Origin: Rhodospirillaceae bacterium
GTDB lineage: Bacteria; Pseudomonadota; Alphaproteobacteria; Rhodospirillales_A; Casp-alpha2
Direction of reading: 5' to 3'
NCBI GenBank assembly: GCA_003488105.1
Contig: DNMS01000188.1
Location: 4,781 to 10,946, forward strand
DNA length: 6,166 bases
The translations under genes were made by a program, and so were the position numbers. The notes under the pieces are model-generated. The model saw only the letters and a program-made list of their open reading frames with translations. It was not told the origin of the DNA and did no database searches. Shown piece by piece: positions 5,688-6,166 of the stretch (position 1 is the first letter of the stretch; each line of letters begins with the position of its first letter).

Positions 5688-6166
5688 ATGTGCGGGATCG
5701 CGGGCATCATCGCCGGACCAAACCGCACCGTGGACGCGGGCGAATTGGCGCGCCTGTCCGCCGCCGTCGCCCATCGCGGCCCCGACGACCAGGGGGCCTG
5801 TACCTGGACCGCCGAAGGCGGCATCGCCGCCGCACCCGATTGCGCGGCACTGTCCTCCGGGGCCAGGGTCGGGTTGGCCCACCGCCGCCTGTCGATCATC
5901 GACACGGGACCGGGCGGCCACCAACCGATGGTCACGCCCGACGGCCGCCATGTCCTGATCACCAACGGCGAGATCTACAACTACCTTGAACTGCGGCAGG
6001 AACTGGAAGCCGAGGGCGCGATATTCCGCACCCAGTCGGATACGGAAGTCTTGTTGATCGCCCTGGCCCGCTGGGGCGTGGCGCGGACCCTGCCCCGCCT
6101 GACCGGGATGTTCGCCTTCGCCTTCGTCGATACGGCGGCCCGGACGCTGACCCTGGGCCGCGAGCT
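5688..6166 (+). CDS. Second asparagine synthetase-like amidotransferase, 5' part only
   Basis: The frame is open from ATG 5688 to the window edge: 159 full codons plus two bases, with no stop. The protein begins MCGIAGII, giving the Cys2 nucleophile of class II amidotransferases. It continues with AHRGPDDQG (28-36), AHRRLSIID with Arg66, ITNGEIYNY with Asn93 and Glu95, and SDTEVLL with Asp118, then TGMFAFAF. The glutaminase domain is therefore intact as far as seen; the ATP-binding synthetase half lies beyond the window. It is a clear paralogue of the upstream gene but diverged, with about 16 extra residues between HRGPD and HRRLSIID (roughly positions 37-60). It starts two bases after the upstream stop with a strong ribosome binding site, so the two are almost certainly co-transcribed. 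The divergence argues against a recent duplication and for a different acceptor. That acceptor is unknown. Confidence 0.9.
   Translation, partial: MCGIAGIIAGPNRTVDAGELARLSAAVAHRGPDDQGACTWTAEGGIAAAPDCAALSSGARVGLAHRRLSIIDTGPGGHQPMVTPDGRHVLITNGEIYNYLELRQELEAEGAIFRTQSDTEVLLIALARWGVARTLPRLTGMFAFAFVDTAARTLTLGRE

Noticed and set aside
5026..5965. Several minus-strand open frames of 99-191 codons
   Set aside because: They are antisense shadows of the two asparagine synthetase-like genes, with no family motif and no convincing ribosome binding site.
5690..5989. 99-codon + strand frame rich in Arg, Gly and Pro
   Set aside because: It is the out-of-phase shadow of the second asparagine synthetase-like gene, whose real frame starts at 5688 with MCGIAG.
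1..6166. CRISPR array, insertion sequence, tRNA or long direct repeats
   Set aside because: The coding run is almost continuous, and no regularly spaced repeats, terminal inverted repeats or tRNA-like sequence were seen by eye.

Overview
The window looks like part of a surface-polysaccharide (O-antigen, capsule or exopolysaccharide) or glycan-modification locus from a GC-rich Gram-negative bacterium. High GC content, the codon choice and proteobacterial-style polysaccharide proteins suggest a proteobacterium, perhaps an alphaproteobacterium. No rRNA or other phylogenetic marker is present, so this is only an impression. Everything lies on the + strand in one tightly packed, operon-like run. 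The only gap between recognised genes longer than two bases is 39 bp (3709-3747).

Layout. (1) 1-34: probable 3' end of an unidentified upstream gene whose stop overlaps the next start as ATGA. (2) 31-651: HisH-family glutaminase. (3) 652-1419: HisF-like (WbuZ-type) partner that has lost a key HisF catalytic aspartate but keeps the ammonia-gate residues. (4) 1420-3708: a 762-residue protein made of an N-acetyl sugar amidotransferase (WbpG/WbuX/PseA type) fused to a GT-B glycosyltransferase of the GT4 kind. (5) 3748-5685: a complete class II asparagine synthetase-like amidotransferase. (6) 5688 to the window end: the start of a second asparagine synthetase-like gene, cut off within its glutaminase domain.

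How the genes work together (inference from families and context). The HisH and HisF-like proteins probably form a glutamine-fed ammonia source for the amidotransferase domain of the fusion. That domain would convert an N-acetyl group on a nucleotide-activated sugar to an acetamidino group. This is the role assigned to HisH2/HisF2/WbpG in Pseudomonas aeruginosa O-antigen synthesis and to the PseA-type pathway in Campylobacter. The fused glycosyltransferase is well placed to transfer that sugar, or a neighbouring one, to a lipid-linked acceptor. The two asparagine synthetase-like proteins may amidate carboxyl groups, for example uronic acid to uronamide, on the same glycan. The locus is thus dominated by glutamine-dependent nitrogen transfer.

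The most notable feature is the amidotransferase-glycosyltransferase fusion. From memory, P. aeruginosa PAO1 has the order hisH2-hisF2-wbpG-wbpH, where wbpH encodes a GT4 enzyme, so the fusion could represent two adjacent genes joined together. No RNA genes, mobile elements, CRISPR arrays, clear terminators or long non-coding stretches were seen.
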